Source of the DNA: GWF2-50-93 sp049297395
GTDB lineage: Bacteria > Verrucomicrobiota > Lentisphaeria > Victivallales > GWF2-50-93
Assembly (NCBI GenBank): GCA_049297395.1
Contig: JBAQUG010000455.1
Location: forward strand, 1 to 64,000
Length of the DNA: 64,000 bases
Reading direction: 5' to 3'
The notes under the pieces are model-generated. The model was given only the letters and a program-made list of their open reading frames with translations, had not been told where the DNA came from and did no database searches. How positions within the stretch are numbered: the stretch's first letter is position 1; each line of letters begins with the position of its first letter. Made by a program: the position numbers and the translations under genes. This document shows, piece by piece, positions 8,948 to 16,569 of this stretch.

Positions 8948-10054
8948 ATGCATAAAATCAAGGTGAATCTGAAAGAACGTGGATATGACATACTCATAGA
9001 CACGGGGATTGTCGGCAGTTCCCGGACCTTGAAAGATCATGTCGCAGGACGCAGATGCCTGGTCATAACCGACAGCAACGTCGCAAAAATCTATGGCCTG
9101 TCGGTCCTGAAGACTCTCAGGAATGCCGGCGCCGACGCTGAGATGATCTTCTTCAAGGCAGGTGAATCCTCGAAAAACCTGGAAACCTATGGAAAGCTCC
9201 TCAGGCAGTCTTGCCGTGCGGGACTTGACCGTTCATCCCTGATTGTCGCCCTCGGAGGAGGAGTTCCCGGCGATGTGGCCGGATTTGTCGCGGCAAGCTA
9301 CATGAGGGGCATTGATTTCATCCAGATTCCGACAACCCTTCTTGCCATGGTGGATTCGAGCGTAGGCGGAAAGACCGGCATTGATCTTCCCGAAGGCAAG
9401 AACCTCGTCGGCGCTTTCTGGCAGCCGAGCCTTGTCCTGATAGATCCCGCGGTTTTGACTACGCTCCCGAAACGCGAAATTCGCTGCGGGCTGGCGGAAG
9501 TCGTGAAGTACGGAATCATAATGGATGGAAATTTTTTCTCGTTCCTGGAGAAAAATTTAAATGGGATAAGGAATATGGATCAGGGAACATACGGTAGGAT
9601 AATCGCCAGGTGCTGCGAACTCAAGGCGAAAGTCGTATTTGCCGATGAACGCGAGACAAGCGGACTGCGCGCAATTCTGAACTACGGACACACTTTCGGT
9701 CATGCGGTCGAGACCGTCACGGAATACGGGAAGTACGCGCACGGCGAAGCGGTGTCAATCGGAATGTGCATGGCTGCGAATCTCGCAGCAGCCTGTAATG
9801 AATTTTCACCTGATAATAAATTTGCGCTTGAGATGAAGGAGCGTCAAACTAAGCTGCTCAAGGCACTTGGTCTGCCGACTGCTCTCGACAGGGGGATAAA
9901 ACCTGCGCAAATTTATAAGGCCATGTTCAAGGACAAGAAAGTCTCGAAGGGAAAGCTGCGCCTGGTCTTGCCTGACCGCATTGGAAAAGTTTCCATCGTG
10001 AAAGACGTGAAACCGGAAGACGTGTTGAAGGCGATTGAAGCAGTTATCAATTGA
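8948..10054 (+). CDS. aroB: 3-dehydroquinate synthase
   Basis: Converts DAHP to 3-dehydroquinate, step two of the shikimate pathway, using NAD and a divalent metal. Of normal length (368 residues), it carries the NAD-binding GGGVPGD (about 103-109), 'SSVGGKTG', the metal-ligand Glu in 'CGLAEVVKYG' and the His ligands in 'HTFGHA' and 'YAHGEA'. A TTG at 8942 would give two extra residues. AGG at 8938-8940 lies 7 nt before the ATG at 8948 but only 1 nt before the TTG, so 8948 is chosen. A long inverted repeat follows the gene. Confidence 0.96.
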   Translation: MHKIKVNLKERGYDILIDTGIVGSSRTLKDHVAGRRCLVITDSNVAKIYGLSVLKTLRNAGADAEMIFFKAGESSKNLETYGKLLRQSCRAGLDRSSLIVALGGGVPGDVAGFVAASYMRGIDFIQIPTTLLAMVDSSVGGKTGIDLPEGKNLVGAFWQPSLVLIDPAVLTTLPKREIRCGLAEVVKYGIIMDGNFFSFLEKNLNGIRNMDQGTYGRIIARCCELKAKVVFADERETSGLRAILNYGHTFGHAVETVTEYGKYAHGEAVSIGMCMAANLAAACNEFSPDNKFALEMKERQTKLLKALGLPTALDRGIKPAQIYKAMFKDKKVSKGKLRLVLPDRIGKVSIVKDVKPEDVLKAIEAVIN

Positions 10055-10070
10055 AAGTCGCGAAGAATTT

Positions 10071-10146
10071 TTGACAGGATAACAGGATTAACAAGATAGA
10101 ATGCCAAGATGTATTCAATACCCTGAAAATCCTGTTATCCTGTCAA
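10071..10146 (+). repeat. Long inverted repeat after aroB
   Basis: A perfect 19-bp inverted repeat (10071-10089 and 10128-10146) with a 38-nt loop. The arms contain the word GACAGGATAACAGGATT, and the loop carries degenerate pieces of the same word (ACAAGAT, CCTGAAAATCC). From memory, this 'GACAGGATTAACAGGATT' type of repeat recurs in many unrelated environmental genomes. It may act as a terminator for aroB but has no T-tract. Confidence 0.75.
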
Positions 10147-10175
10147 GTCTCCATTCTTAAATTAAAAAGCTGAAA

Positions 10176-10688
10176 ATGGAAATAAACGACGAAATCTTCG
10201 AAATAGTCGACGAGAACAACAAAGTGATCGGCACGGCCAAGCGCAGCGAGTGCCATGGGAATCCTGCGCTTTTACACAGGACCGTGCATGTTATCGTATT
10301 CCATCCGGACGGACGCATGCTGCTGCAGAAGCGTTCGATGGACAAGGACATCCAGCCGGGCAAATGGGATACCGCAGTCGGCGGGCACCTGATGCCAGGC
10401 GAGGATTTCGAAATTGCAGCACACCGGGAAATGCAGGAGGAACTCGGAGTTCCCGTGAACCTGCCTCTGAAATATCTTTTCGATTCCAAGATAAGAAACA
10501 GGATCGAATCCGAAAACACAAGAGTCTACTCGACCACCTATGAAGGCCCGTTTGATTTCCCAAAGGAAGAGATCGACGATGTGAAGTTCTGGACAGTATT
10601 CGAACTCCGCAATGGATTGTCCGAAGATTATTTCACTGAAAACCTGAAGGTAGAGTTGGGAAAGATTTTTGAGATGGGGATTATTTAA
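10176..10688 (+). CDS. Nudix hydrolase, YfcD/IDI-like
   Basis: A 170-residue Nudix protein. The Nudix box runs from Gly70 to Gly91 with the pattern G-x5-E-x7-R-E-x2-E-E-x-G ('HREMQEELG'). The surrounding 'LLQKRS', 'KDIQPGKWDTAVGGH' and 'HRTVHVIVF' match the subgroup that includes isopentenyl-diphosphate isomerase type 1 and YfcD. The Cys and Glu expected of a true isomerase are not evident, so hydrolysis of an unknown nucleoside-diphosphate-X substrate is more likely. It ends within 4 nt of the convergent gene at 10685. Confidence 0.8.
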   Translation: MEINDEIFEIVDENNKVIGTAKRSECHGNPALLHRTVHVIVFHPDGRMLLQKRSMDKDIQPGKWDTAVGGHLMPGEDFEIAAHREMQEELGVPVNLPLKYLFDSKIRNRIESENTRVYSTTYEGPFDFPKEEIDDVKFWTVFELRNGLSEDYFTENLKVELGKIFEMGII

Positions 10689-11167
10689 TAGAAGTTACTT
10701 TTTATCGGTCCCGTTTCTTTTTGTCCAACGACATAAACATAATCTGTCGTCTCTTCGGTTATCTCGTGGTTGTCTTCAAGGAAAGGTCTGGAAACGGATG
10801 GACATGTAAACATTTTTACATTTTCGAGATAACCACCCGAACGTAGCATCTCCAGTCCTTCGGCACCGGTTCTGTCAGGGAATTGTTCTTTGTATTCCTG
10901 TGAATACATCCTTAACGCAAGCCCGATTGATTGAATATTGCTGGCGCAGCTGAATTTTCTGAATTCCTCGCGATAGGATGGAAATATTAGTGGAATAGAT
11001 ACCAGTGCTATTAAACCAAGAACTAATCCAGCAATGAAAAAGTGCCAGTATTTTTGATTTTTCAGATGAATCTTTAGAGCGCCAAAACCAATTCCAATTG
11101 CTACTAAAGCGCAAGGGATAACAAAAAGACCTTCCAAAAGCAGAAGCAGGAGGGAATTGTCTATCAA
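10685..11167 (-). CDS. Membrane-anchored pseudopilin-like protein; N-terminus uncertain
   Basis: The product (160 residues from a TTG) has two hydrophobic segments and then 'SCASNIQSIGLALRMYSQEYKEQFPD' style sequence, 'LRSGGYLENVKMFTCPS', typical of the type II pseudopilin-like families of this phylum. The reading frame stays open upstream to about 11340 and encodes another membrane-like stretch (WQIAAAIGFLSGIISCLPLV), but no ATG or GTG is found in it. This upstream part runs into a palindromic repeat (11285-11311). The true start may have been lost, so the gene may be 5'-truncated. Confidence 0.45.
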   Translation of the reverse strand: MIDNSLLLLLLEGLFVIPCALVAIGIGFGALKIHLKNQKYWHFFIAGLVLGLIALVSIPLIFPSYREEFRKFSCASNIQSIGLALRMYSQEYKEQFPDRTGAEGLEMLRSGGYLENVKMFTCPSVSRPFLEDNHEITEETTDYVYVVGQKETGPIKSNFY

Positions 11168-11597
11168 AATCCGGAAGAGGCTATTAACAAGTGGCAGGCA
11201 GCTTATGATGCCGGATAAAAAGCCAATTGCGGCGGCAATCTGCCAGGAAGTATTGTTTTTCCAGGAAACTGGCGGCTGACACCGCGCACTCCAAAAGATT
11301 GCTACGCAATCATAAAGAAAACTAAAAATAAGATTTCTATGTTCTTAAATTATCCCGATTTGATAATTGCACAAGGAATGCGATTTTTAATACACGCGAG
11401 ATTTAAGAGGATTTTCCCGTTTAGGGATGAAAATTACAGAAGCTCTAAGTATTGTAAACGATTATCTTGTTTTTATTTCCAAGTATGGCGTTCCGAGCGC
11501 CCAAAACAGCCTCGGGACGCCTGAGCCAGTTTCGGCGAAACTGGCATACTGGGAACATCTACAAAAACGTTTAATGTAATATTTTCGTAAGAGACTA
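11168..11597. repeat. 430-nt spacer with palindromic elements
   Basis: No convincing gene. It holds CGCACTCCAA (11285-11294), identical to the arm of the 16.4 kb element, followed by hairpin GATTGC-tac-GCAATC (11297-11311). A composite element occupies 11479-11553: near-inverted outer arms CCAAGTATG (11479-11487) and CATACTGGG (11545-11553), an inner stem GGCGTTCCGAG/CTCGGGACGCC (11487-11497 and 11511-11521), and an inner palindrome GCCAGTTTCG-g-CGAAACTGGC (11525-11545). An open frame at 11339-11524 has no similarity to known proteins and lies across repeat sequence. Confidence 0.65.
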
Positions 11598-12788
11598 ATG
11601 AATCAATCAGATGTAAAAGCAGCATATCCTTCTCCGGGGGCGCAGGTCTGGGAGAGGTTCAAGAACGACAAGGTCGCACTTGTCGGGACAGGCGGGGTAC
11701 TTTTTCTTATCCTTGTCGCCGTTGTTGCTCCGTTCATTGCGAACGGCAGACCGCTGCTGATGTTCCGCGATGGACATCTTTCGTTACCATTCCTGAGATA
11801 TCTTTTCGCGCCGGACACGATTGAAGTGATTGTCGAGAAGTTCTTCAATTATATCCTCTTTTTTTCAGTACCGTCCGCCATTGCATGGCTGGTGTTGAAG
11901 AAAAGAAAAGAGTTGATGCTCAAGCTTGTCGCCATTTGGGCATTGATACTTGTAGTCCCTTTCATATTTGTGAATCCGCGTCTGGACAAGACCGACTGGC
12001 GCCAGGCGTGTTCGAGCTTGAAGGCAGGCGAATTTGCGATATTCGCAGTGGTTCCCTACGGCCCTTTTGAAAATTGCGCGGAACCTCATTTGAGGCCGGA
12101 CCGCACACATTATTTCGGCACGGACCAGATTGGAAGAGATGTATTGTCGAGAATGGTCTACGGGGCGAGGGTCTCGCTCGCCGTCGGATTCCTTGCAACA
12201 GGGCTTACGATGTTCTTCGGCATATTGATTGGGATGATATGCGGATATTTCGGAGGCAGGTTCGATTTTCTGATGATGAGGATTGTCGAGATCATAATGT
12301 GTTTCCCCACGTTCCTCCTCCTTCTCATTCTGATGGCGATAATGATGGACAGGAAATACCAGCAGTCCATACTCCTGGTGATTGCCGTAATAGGTCTTAC
12401 TTCCTGGACAGGACTGAGCAGGATTGTCAGGGGCGAGACTCTTCAGCAGCGCAGCCTGCCTTACATCAAAGCCTGTGAATCCATCGGGGTTTCCCTTTGG
12501 AATATCATGTTCCGACACATCCTTCCGAACATCACCGGACCGATACTTGTGAGCTTTACGTTTGGAATAGCCGGTTCAATTCTCGCGGAAAGTGGACTGA
12601 GCTTCCTGGGGTTCGGTGTCCAAGCCCCGACTGCAAGCTGGGGCGAACTTCTTCGGCAGGCATTTTCAGATCCTCTGAGGTACTGGCATCTGACTCTGTG
12701 GCCCGGCCTCGCCATTTTCATCGCAGTGGTTTCGTTCAATTTCGCCGGTGAAGGCCTGCACCGCGCATTCGATCCCAAAAGCGATTAA
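11598..12788 (+). CDS. Orphan ABC transporter permease, OppC/DppC family
   Basis: A 396-residue inner-membrane permease of the peptide/nickel uptake class. The core (about 170-390) has 'HYFGTDQIGRDVLSRMVYGARVSL', the EAA-type loop 'ACESIGVSLWNIMFRHILPN' that contacts the ATPase, and 'GLSFLGFGVQAPTASWG'. About 170 residues precede the core, where most OppC proteins have about 90. The extra part includes two or three more hydrophobic segments and a cysteine-containing periplasmic stretch. No ATPase, partner permease or binding protein is adjacent, although OppC is normally within such an operon; partners could lie outside the window. Confidence 0.85.
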   Translation: MNQSDVKAAYPSPGAQVWERFKNDKVALVGTGGVLFLILVAVVAPFIANGRPLLMFRDGHLSLPFLRYLFAPDTIEVIVEKFFNYILFFSVPSAIAWLVLKKRKELMLKLVAIWALILVVPFIFVNPRLDKTDWRQACSSLKAGEFAIFAVVPYGPFENCAEPHLRPDRTHYFGTDQIGRDVLSRMVYGARVSLAVGFLATGLTMFFGILIGMICGYFGGRFDFLMMRIVEIIMCFPTFLLLLILMAIMMDRKYQQSILLVIAVIGLTSWTGLSRIVRGETLQQRSLPYIKACESIGVSLWNIMFRHILPNITGPILVSFTFGIAGSILAESGLSFLGFGVQAPTASWGELLRQAFSDPLRYWHLTLWPGLAIFIAVVSFNFAGEGLHRAFDPKSD

Positions 12789-12793
12789 AAAAT

Positions 12794-12827
12794 AGGCACA
12801 GAGGCACAGAGGCACAGAGGCACAGAG
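12794..12827. repeat. 8-bp tandem repeat AGGCACAG x 4.25
   Basis: Four head-to-tail copies of AGGCACAG plus a partial copy, between convergent genes. Inverse words (TTTGTGCCTTTG, ATGTGCCTTTG) occur at about 12890-12920, so the spacer could fold into a long stem. A copy of the 'aggcacagag' word also follows thiC at about 23369. Confidence 0.8.
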
Positions 12828-12920
12828 TAATAGATTAAAAGGAGAGCCAGGAATAAGTAAAGGCTAGAATTCAAAAGTGTTGAGCTTGCTTTGTGCCTTT
12901 GACACTATGTGCCTTTGAAC

Positions 12921-14021
12921 CTATCTGTTCTTCCGGCAGATCTTGATTGCCAGCGCCTCCAGCTCCATCCTTGGAACTGTTGCACCTGACACGAGCGCCT
13001 TGTTGACCTCCAGGACTTCTGAGATGATGCTTGCGAGCTCCTTGTCGGTGAATCGTTCTGAGGACTCGAATATTTTCCATGCGCGGTAGGGGTTGAGCTT
13101 GAAGATGGTGTTGTCATTCATGGAGTTCTTGACTTCAGGGGAGGCACTTTGCACCTTTGAAGAAAAATCATTATACTGCGACCGGGGCCTTATTGAAAGT
13201 TTCTGGGCCGCAGCCTTAATCTTTATAAGATCCTGGAAGTGATTCATGACGGCATAGATGACTTTCATTTCTGGATTCTTGCTGTCCATGTTCACAAAGA
13301 CGTTCAGAATGCCGATCGCCTCCTTGAGATTGCGTTCGCCCAGCGCGTTGGAAAACGACCAGCCTGCAGTTTCCGGAGTCCTGCTGCAGATATCCTTGCA
13401 GTCGGCCAGCGAGATTTCGTTCCTGGGGGTGATATACGCGAAAAGCTTCTGCAGTTCGGATTTCACCCTGCCAGCATCCACGCCTGCTGTTTCAGACACG
13501 AATGCGACTGCGTCTTCGGAGATCCTGACCTTGTTATCGCGGCATGATTCATAGATGACCGAGCGGAGCTTCTCGTTCCAGTCCTTTGACATGATGTCCA
13601 CCTTCTCGAAGAAATGGACCTCACCTGATTTCTGGCATGCCTTGAAGAGGGCTGAACGCCTGTCGACCGACAAGATGCTGAGTATGAGGTCAGTGTCTCC
13701 CGGAAGCTCCTTCTTCAGCGCATCCGTGAAGGACTCCATTATTTCCTCGAACTCCTCGGAATCCTTGAGCTTGCTTATTTTTTCGAAGTCGAGATTCTTC
13801 AGCCAGACAGTTTTCTTCGCGCCCAGGAATGCGGGCGTAGACAGTGACTCGACGATCATGCTGATCGCCTGGACCGGCTTTATGCCATCATTGTCGCCAT
13901 GGATGATCTCGAGGCACGGATCACTTTCGTAGTCCTTGCCGCAGAGTGAAATGATGATCTCGCGCGCCTTGCTCTTGGACGCGTATTCATCGGAACCGGT
14001 TATTAAATATAGTTTTCCCAT
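12921..14021 (-). CDS. holA: DNA polymerase III delta subunit
   Basis: The delta subunit opens the beta clamp within the clamp-loader complex. The 366-residue product begins 'LYLITGSDEY', the typical HolA start, and shows the three-domain AAA+-like layout without a functional Walker A. Matching segments include 'TVWLKNLDF', 'DLILSILSVDRRSALFKACQKSG' and the C-terminal collar helices ('VIYAVMNHFQDLIKIKAAAQK', 'RMELEALAIKICR'). Length is normal. It sits just downstream of the M42 peptidase on the same strand; the gap of about 30 nt suggests cotranscription. Confidence 0.88.
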   Translation of the reverse strand: MGKLYLITGSDEYASKSKAREIIISLCGKDYESDPCLEIIHGDNDGIKPVQAISMIVESLSTPAFLGAKKTVWLKNLDFEKISKLKDSEEFEEIMESFTDALKKELPGDTDLILSILSVDRRSALFKACQKSGEVHFFEKVDIMSKDWNEKLRSVIYESCRDNKVRISEDAVAFVSETAGVDAGRVKSELQKLFAYITPRNEISLADCKDICSRTPETAGWSFSNALGERNLKEAIGILNVFVNMDSKNPEMKVIYAVMNHFQDLIKIKAAAQKLSIRPRSQYNDFSSKVQSASPEVKNSMNDNTIFKLNPYRAWKIFESSERFTDKELASIISEVLEVNKALVSGATVPRMELEALAIKICRKNR

Positions 14022-14054
14022 AGTCTGTGTAAGTCTGTGGCAGATCCTTTTCTC

Positions 14055-15128
14055 TTAGTCTATTCCCGGGATGAAGGTCTGTCCGGGCTTGAGGGTCAAG
14101 ATTGTCTCGACCAACAGCTTTATAGCGGCTTCCACATCCCTCAGATCGCACATTTCCACGGGTGTGTGCATGTAGCGGTTCGGAATGCTTACCAGGGATG
14201 TGGCGACTCCGCCGCGGGTCAGCTGGATGATCGCGGTATCAGTTCCACCGCTCGCCCTGTAGCCGGCCTTGTCCTGATATTTGATGTTCTTCTTCTTTGC
14301 GGTCGCCCTGAGGATCTTTGAGAGGACAGGATTGTCGTCGGCGCTCCTGCAGAGTATTGGTCCTTTCCCGAGAGATACGCTGCCAAGGGTCTTCTTTTCT
14401 ATGTCGGGAGTGTCGGTGGCGAACCCAACATCGATCGCGAACCCTACGTTGGGGGCGATGCCGAATGCGCTGGTTGTCGCGCCGCGGAGTCCGAGTTCCT
14501 CCTGGACGGTTCCCACTCCGTAGACCGCGACATTAATCTTCCTTGTGCTGAGTTCGCGCAGGGTTTCGGCGACTACGAATGCTCCGATCTTGTCGTCCAT
14601 GCCTTTTGAAACGATCCTGTTTTTGCCCATCCTGGTAAAGTTGGATTTGACGGCGACCGGATCTCCGACGCGGACGATCTTCTCGGCTTCCTTCTTGTTT
14701 TCAACGCCGATGTCGACCCAGAGGTTCTTGATCTCAATAGCCTGGCTGCGGTCTTTCTCCTCGGTGAGATGGATAGGTTTTTTGCCGATGACGCCGTGGA
14801 CTCTCCCTTTCTCAGTGAGCAATTCGACCTCGGTGCCGGGGACGGTCAGCTTGTCGATTCCGCCTACATTCCTTATATAAAGGAGCCCTTCATCGGCGAT
14901 ATGCACGACCTGGAATCCGATCTCGTCGTAGTGCCCGGCAAGCATCACCTTGAAATCCGACTTTTCATTGAGGATTCCGATTGTATTGCCGGTGACATCG
15001 GTATACACTTTGCCGGCGAACTGGGAAAGGTATTTCCTGAAGACTGCTGCGGTTTCTATTTCAAATCCGGACGGGCCGGAGCATTTCATCAGCTGTTCAA
15101 GAAAATTCAAACTCTTTTCAGAAAGCAT
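14055..15128 (-). CDS. M42 family metallo-aminopeptidase
   Basis: A 357-residue cytoplasmic co-catalytic metallopeptidase of the FrvX/CelM/TET type, which forms large oligomers that trim peptides. Metal ligands are visible in order: 'AGHYDEIG' (His, Asp), 'KGMDDKIG' (bridging Asp), 'TVQEELGLRG' (catalytic and ligand Glu pair), 'IDVGFATD' (Asp) and 'NRYMHTPVE' (His). Nothing is missing. Substrate range is not predictable. It precedes holA and is divergent from prfB. Confidence 0.92.
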   Translation of the reverse strand: MLSEKSLNFLEQLMKCSGPSGFEIETAAVFRKYLSQFAGKVYTDVTGNTIGILNEKSDFKVMLAGHYDEIGFQVVHIADEGLLYIRNVGGIDKLTVPGTEVELLTEKGRVHGVIGKKPIHLTEEKDRSQAIEIKNLWVDIGVENKKEAEKIVRVGDPVAVKSNFTRMGKNRIVSKGMDDKIGAFVVAETLRELSTRKINVAVYGVGTVQEELGLRGATTSAFGIAPNVGFAIDVGFATDTPDIEKKTLGSVSLGKGPILCRSADDNPVLSKILRATAKKKNIKYQDKAGYRASGGTDTAIIQLTRGGVATSLVSIPNRYMHTPVEMCDLRDVEAAIKLLVETILTLKPGQTFIPGID

Positions 15129-15210
15129 TTTCTATTCTCCTTGGATTAATTATATTATGGAGGCCGCCCATGGAATCAAGTTGCCTGTGGCCGTCCTGTT
15201 TAATATTCCG

Positions 15211-15226
15211 TATAATATAATAAGGA
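15211..15226 (+). promoter_or_regulatory. Possible -10 box and ribosome-binding site of prfB
   Basis: TATAAT at 15211-15216 is a consensus -10 hexamer, but a matching -35 at normal spacing is not evident. AAGGA (15222-15226) is the ribosome-binding site; it abuts a TTG at 15227 and is 9 nt from the ATG at 15236, which decides the start. Confidence 0.4.
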
Positions 15227-15235
15227 TTGTATAAT

Positions 15236-16342
15236 ATGACATTCGATGAACTGAAAGTTTTCCATAAAGATGCGCTGGACCGCATAAAGTATCTGGAGGA
15301 GTTCCTCAAGATAAAGCAGAAACGCCAGGACAAGGCGGATATCGAGACGAAGATGGCCGCTCCTGATTTCTGGGACAGCCGTGAAAGGGCACAGGCGACC
15401 GTCGCACAGCTCAGCCAGTGCAAGAACATCATCGAGCCTTATGAGACCGTAATGAAGAAGGTCCACGACTTCGCCGCGCTTGCGGAACTCGCAGATGAAT
15501 GCAAGGATGAGGACATGCTCAAGGAGGCCGGAAGCACCTGGGAGCTTATCGCAGGGGCGCTCGACAAGCTGGAGCTTGTAAGCTTCCTTTCAGGCAAGTT
15601 CGACCGGAACAATGCTTTCTTCACGATCCATGCCGGGGCAGGGGGTACGGAATCCTGCGACTGGGCTTCAATCCTCCTCCGTATGTACCGCCGCTGGTTT
15701 GAAAGACGCGGTTTCCAGGATGAGATAGTGGAAATGCAGCCCGGCGATGAAGCCGGAATAAAAAGTGTCACACTAAGGGTCTCAGGTGATTTCGTATACG
15801 GCAACCTCAAGGCGGAACGCGGTGTCCACAGGCTTGTGCGGATCTCGCCGTTCGACAGCAATGCGCGCCGTCACACTTCCTTTGCCTCCGTCGAAGCATT
15901 CCCCGAGATCGAAGAAGACATTGAAATCACAATTGATGAAAAGGATTTGAGGGTCGACACATACCGTTCAAGCGGTGCAGGCGGCCAGCACGTCAACAAG
16001 ACCGACAGCGCGATCCGTCTGACACATCTTCCCACCGGAGTAGTTGTCTCCTGCCAGATCGAGCGTTCGCAGCATAAGAACCGCGCCACAGCCATGAAGA
16101 TGCTGCAGGCCAGGCTCTATGAACTCGAAGAGGAGAAGCGCCGCAAGCAGGCCGAGAAATTCAGCGGTGAAAAAACCGACATGGCCTGGGGCAACCAGAT
16201 CCGCTCATACGTGCTGCATCCATATCAGATGGTCAAGGATCTCAGGACCGATGTCGAGACCAGCAATACTCAGGGCGTACTCGACGGCGACCTTGACAAG
16301 TTTGTCGAGGCATGGCTGAAGTCCGGAGGCAAAGGGAAGTAG
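15236..16342 (+). CDS. prfB: Peptide chain release factor 2
   Basis: Releases nascent chains at UGA and UAA codons. The 368-residue product carries the RF2 discriminator tripeptide SPF (204-206) and the catalytic GGQ (249-251) in 'SSGAGGQHVNKTDSA'. Unlike many RF2 genes there is no in-frame UGA near codon 25 and no +1 slippery site: the frame runs unbroken through the equivalent position ('YLEEFLKIKQKRQDK'), so frameshift autoregulation seems absent. The start was set by AAGGA 9 nt upstream. Confidence 0.96.
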   Translation: MTFDELKVFHKDALDRIKYLEEFLKIKQKRQDKADIETKMAAPDFWDSRERAQATVAQLSQCKNIIEPYETVMKKVHDFAALAELADECKDEDMLKEAGSTWELIAGALDKLELVSFLSGKFDRNNAFFTIHAGAGGTESCDWASILLRMYRRWFERRGFQDEIVEMQPGDEAGIKSVTLRVSGDFVYGNLKAERGVHRLVRISPFDSNARRHTSFASVEAFPEIEEDIEITIDEKDLRVDTYRSSGAGGQHVNKTDSAIRLTHLPTGVVVSCQIERSQHKNRATAMKMLQARLYELEEEKRRKQAEKFSGEKTDMAWGNQIRSYVLHPYQMVKDLRTDVETSNTQGVLDGDLDKFVEAWLKSGGKGK

Positions 16343-16387
16343 CAATCTTTATGTATGGTTTGAATTATTGTCGAGTGAAGCGAGACA

Positions 16388-16518
16388 CTTGGAGTGCGGT
16401 AACTTGTTACCGCTTTGTTTCGCGAAATTCATTTCGCGGTTTATATCTTGGACGGAATGAATTCCGTCATTAAAGGCGGCAATAAATTGCCGCACTCCAA
16501 GGTCAGGCTCTGCCTGAC
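16388..16518. repeat. Composite array of five small hairpins framed by a 12-bp inverted repeat
   Basis: Outer arms CTTGGAGTGCGG (16388-16399) and CCGCACTCCAAG (16490-16501) are perfect inverted copies. Between them are four consecutive perfect hairpins, each with an 8-bp stem and a 2-nt loop: GCGGTAAC/GTTACCGC (16396-16413), CGCGAAAT/ATTTCGCG (16421-16438), GACGGAAT/ATTCCGTC (16451-16468) and GCGGCAAT/ATTGCCGC (16476-16493). A fifth, GTCAGGC-tct-GCCTGAC (16502-16518), follows. It fills most of the prfB-waaA spacer. Confidence 0.85.
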
Positions 16519-16569
16519 GTTTAGAAATCAGATTTAATGTTGAAGATATTTTAATTGATAGTGAACTTT

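Noticed and set aside
11339..11524. 61-codon frame in the spacer before the permease
   Set aside because: It spans the composite palindromic element, has no ribosome-binding site and encodes no recognisable protein.
15236..15330. Programmed +1 frameshift in prfB
   Set aside because: No in-frame UGA or slippery CTTTGA lies near codon 25; the frame is continuous.
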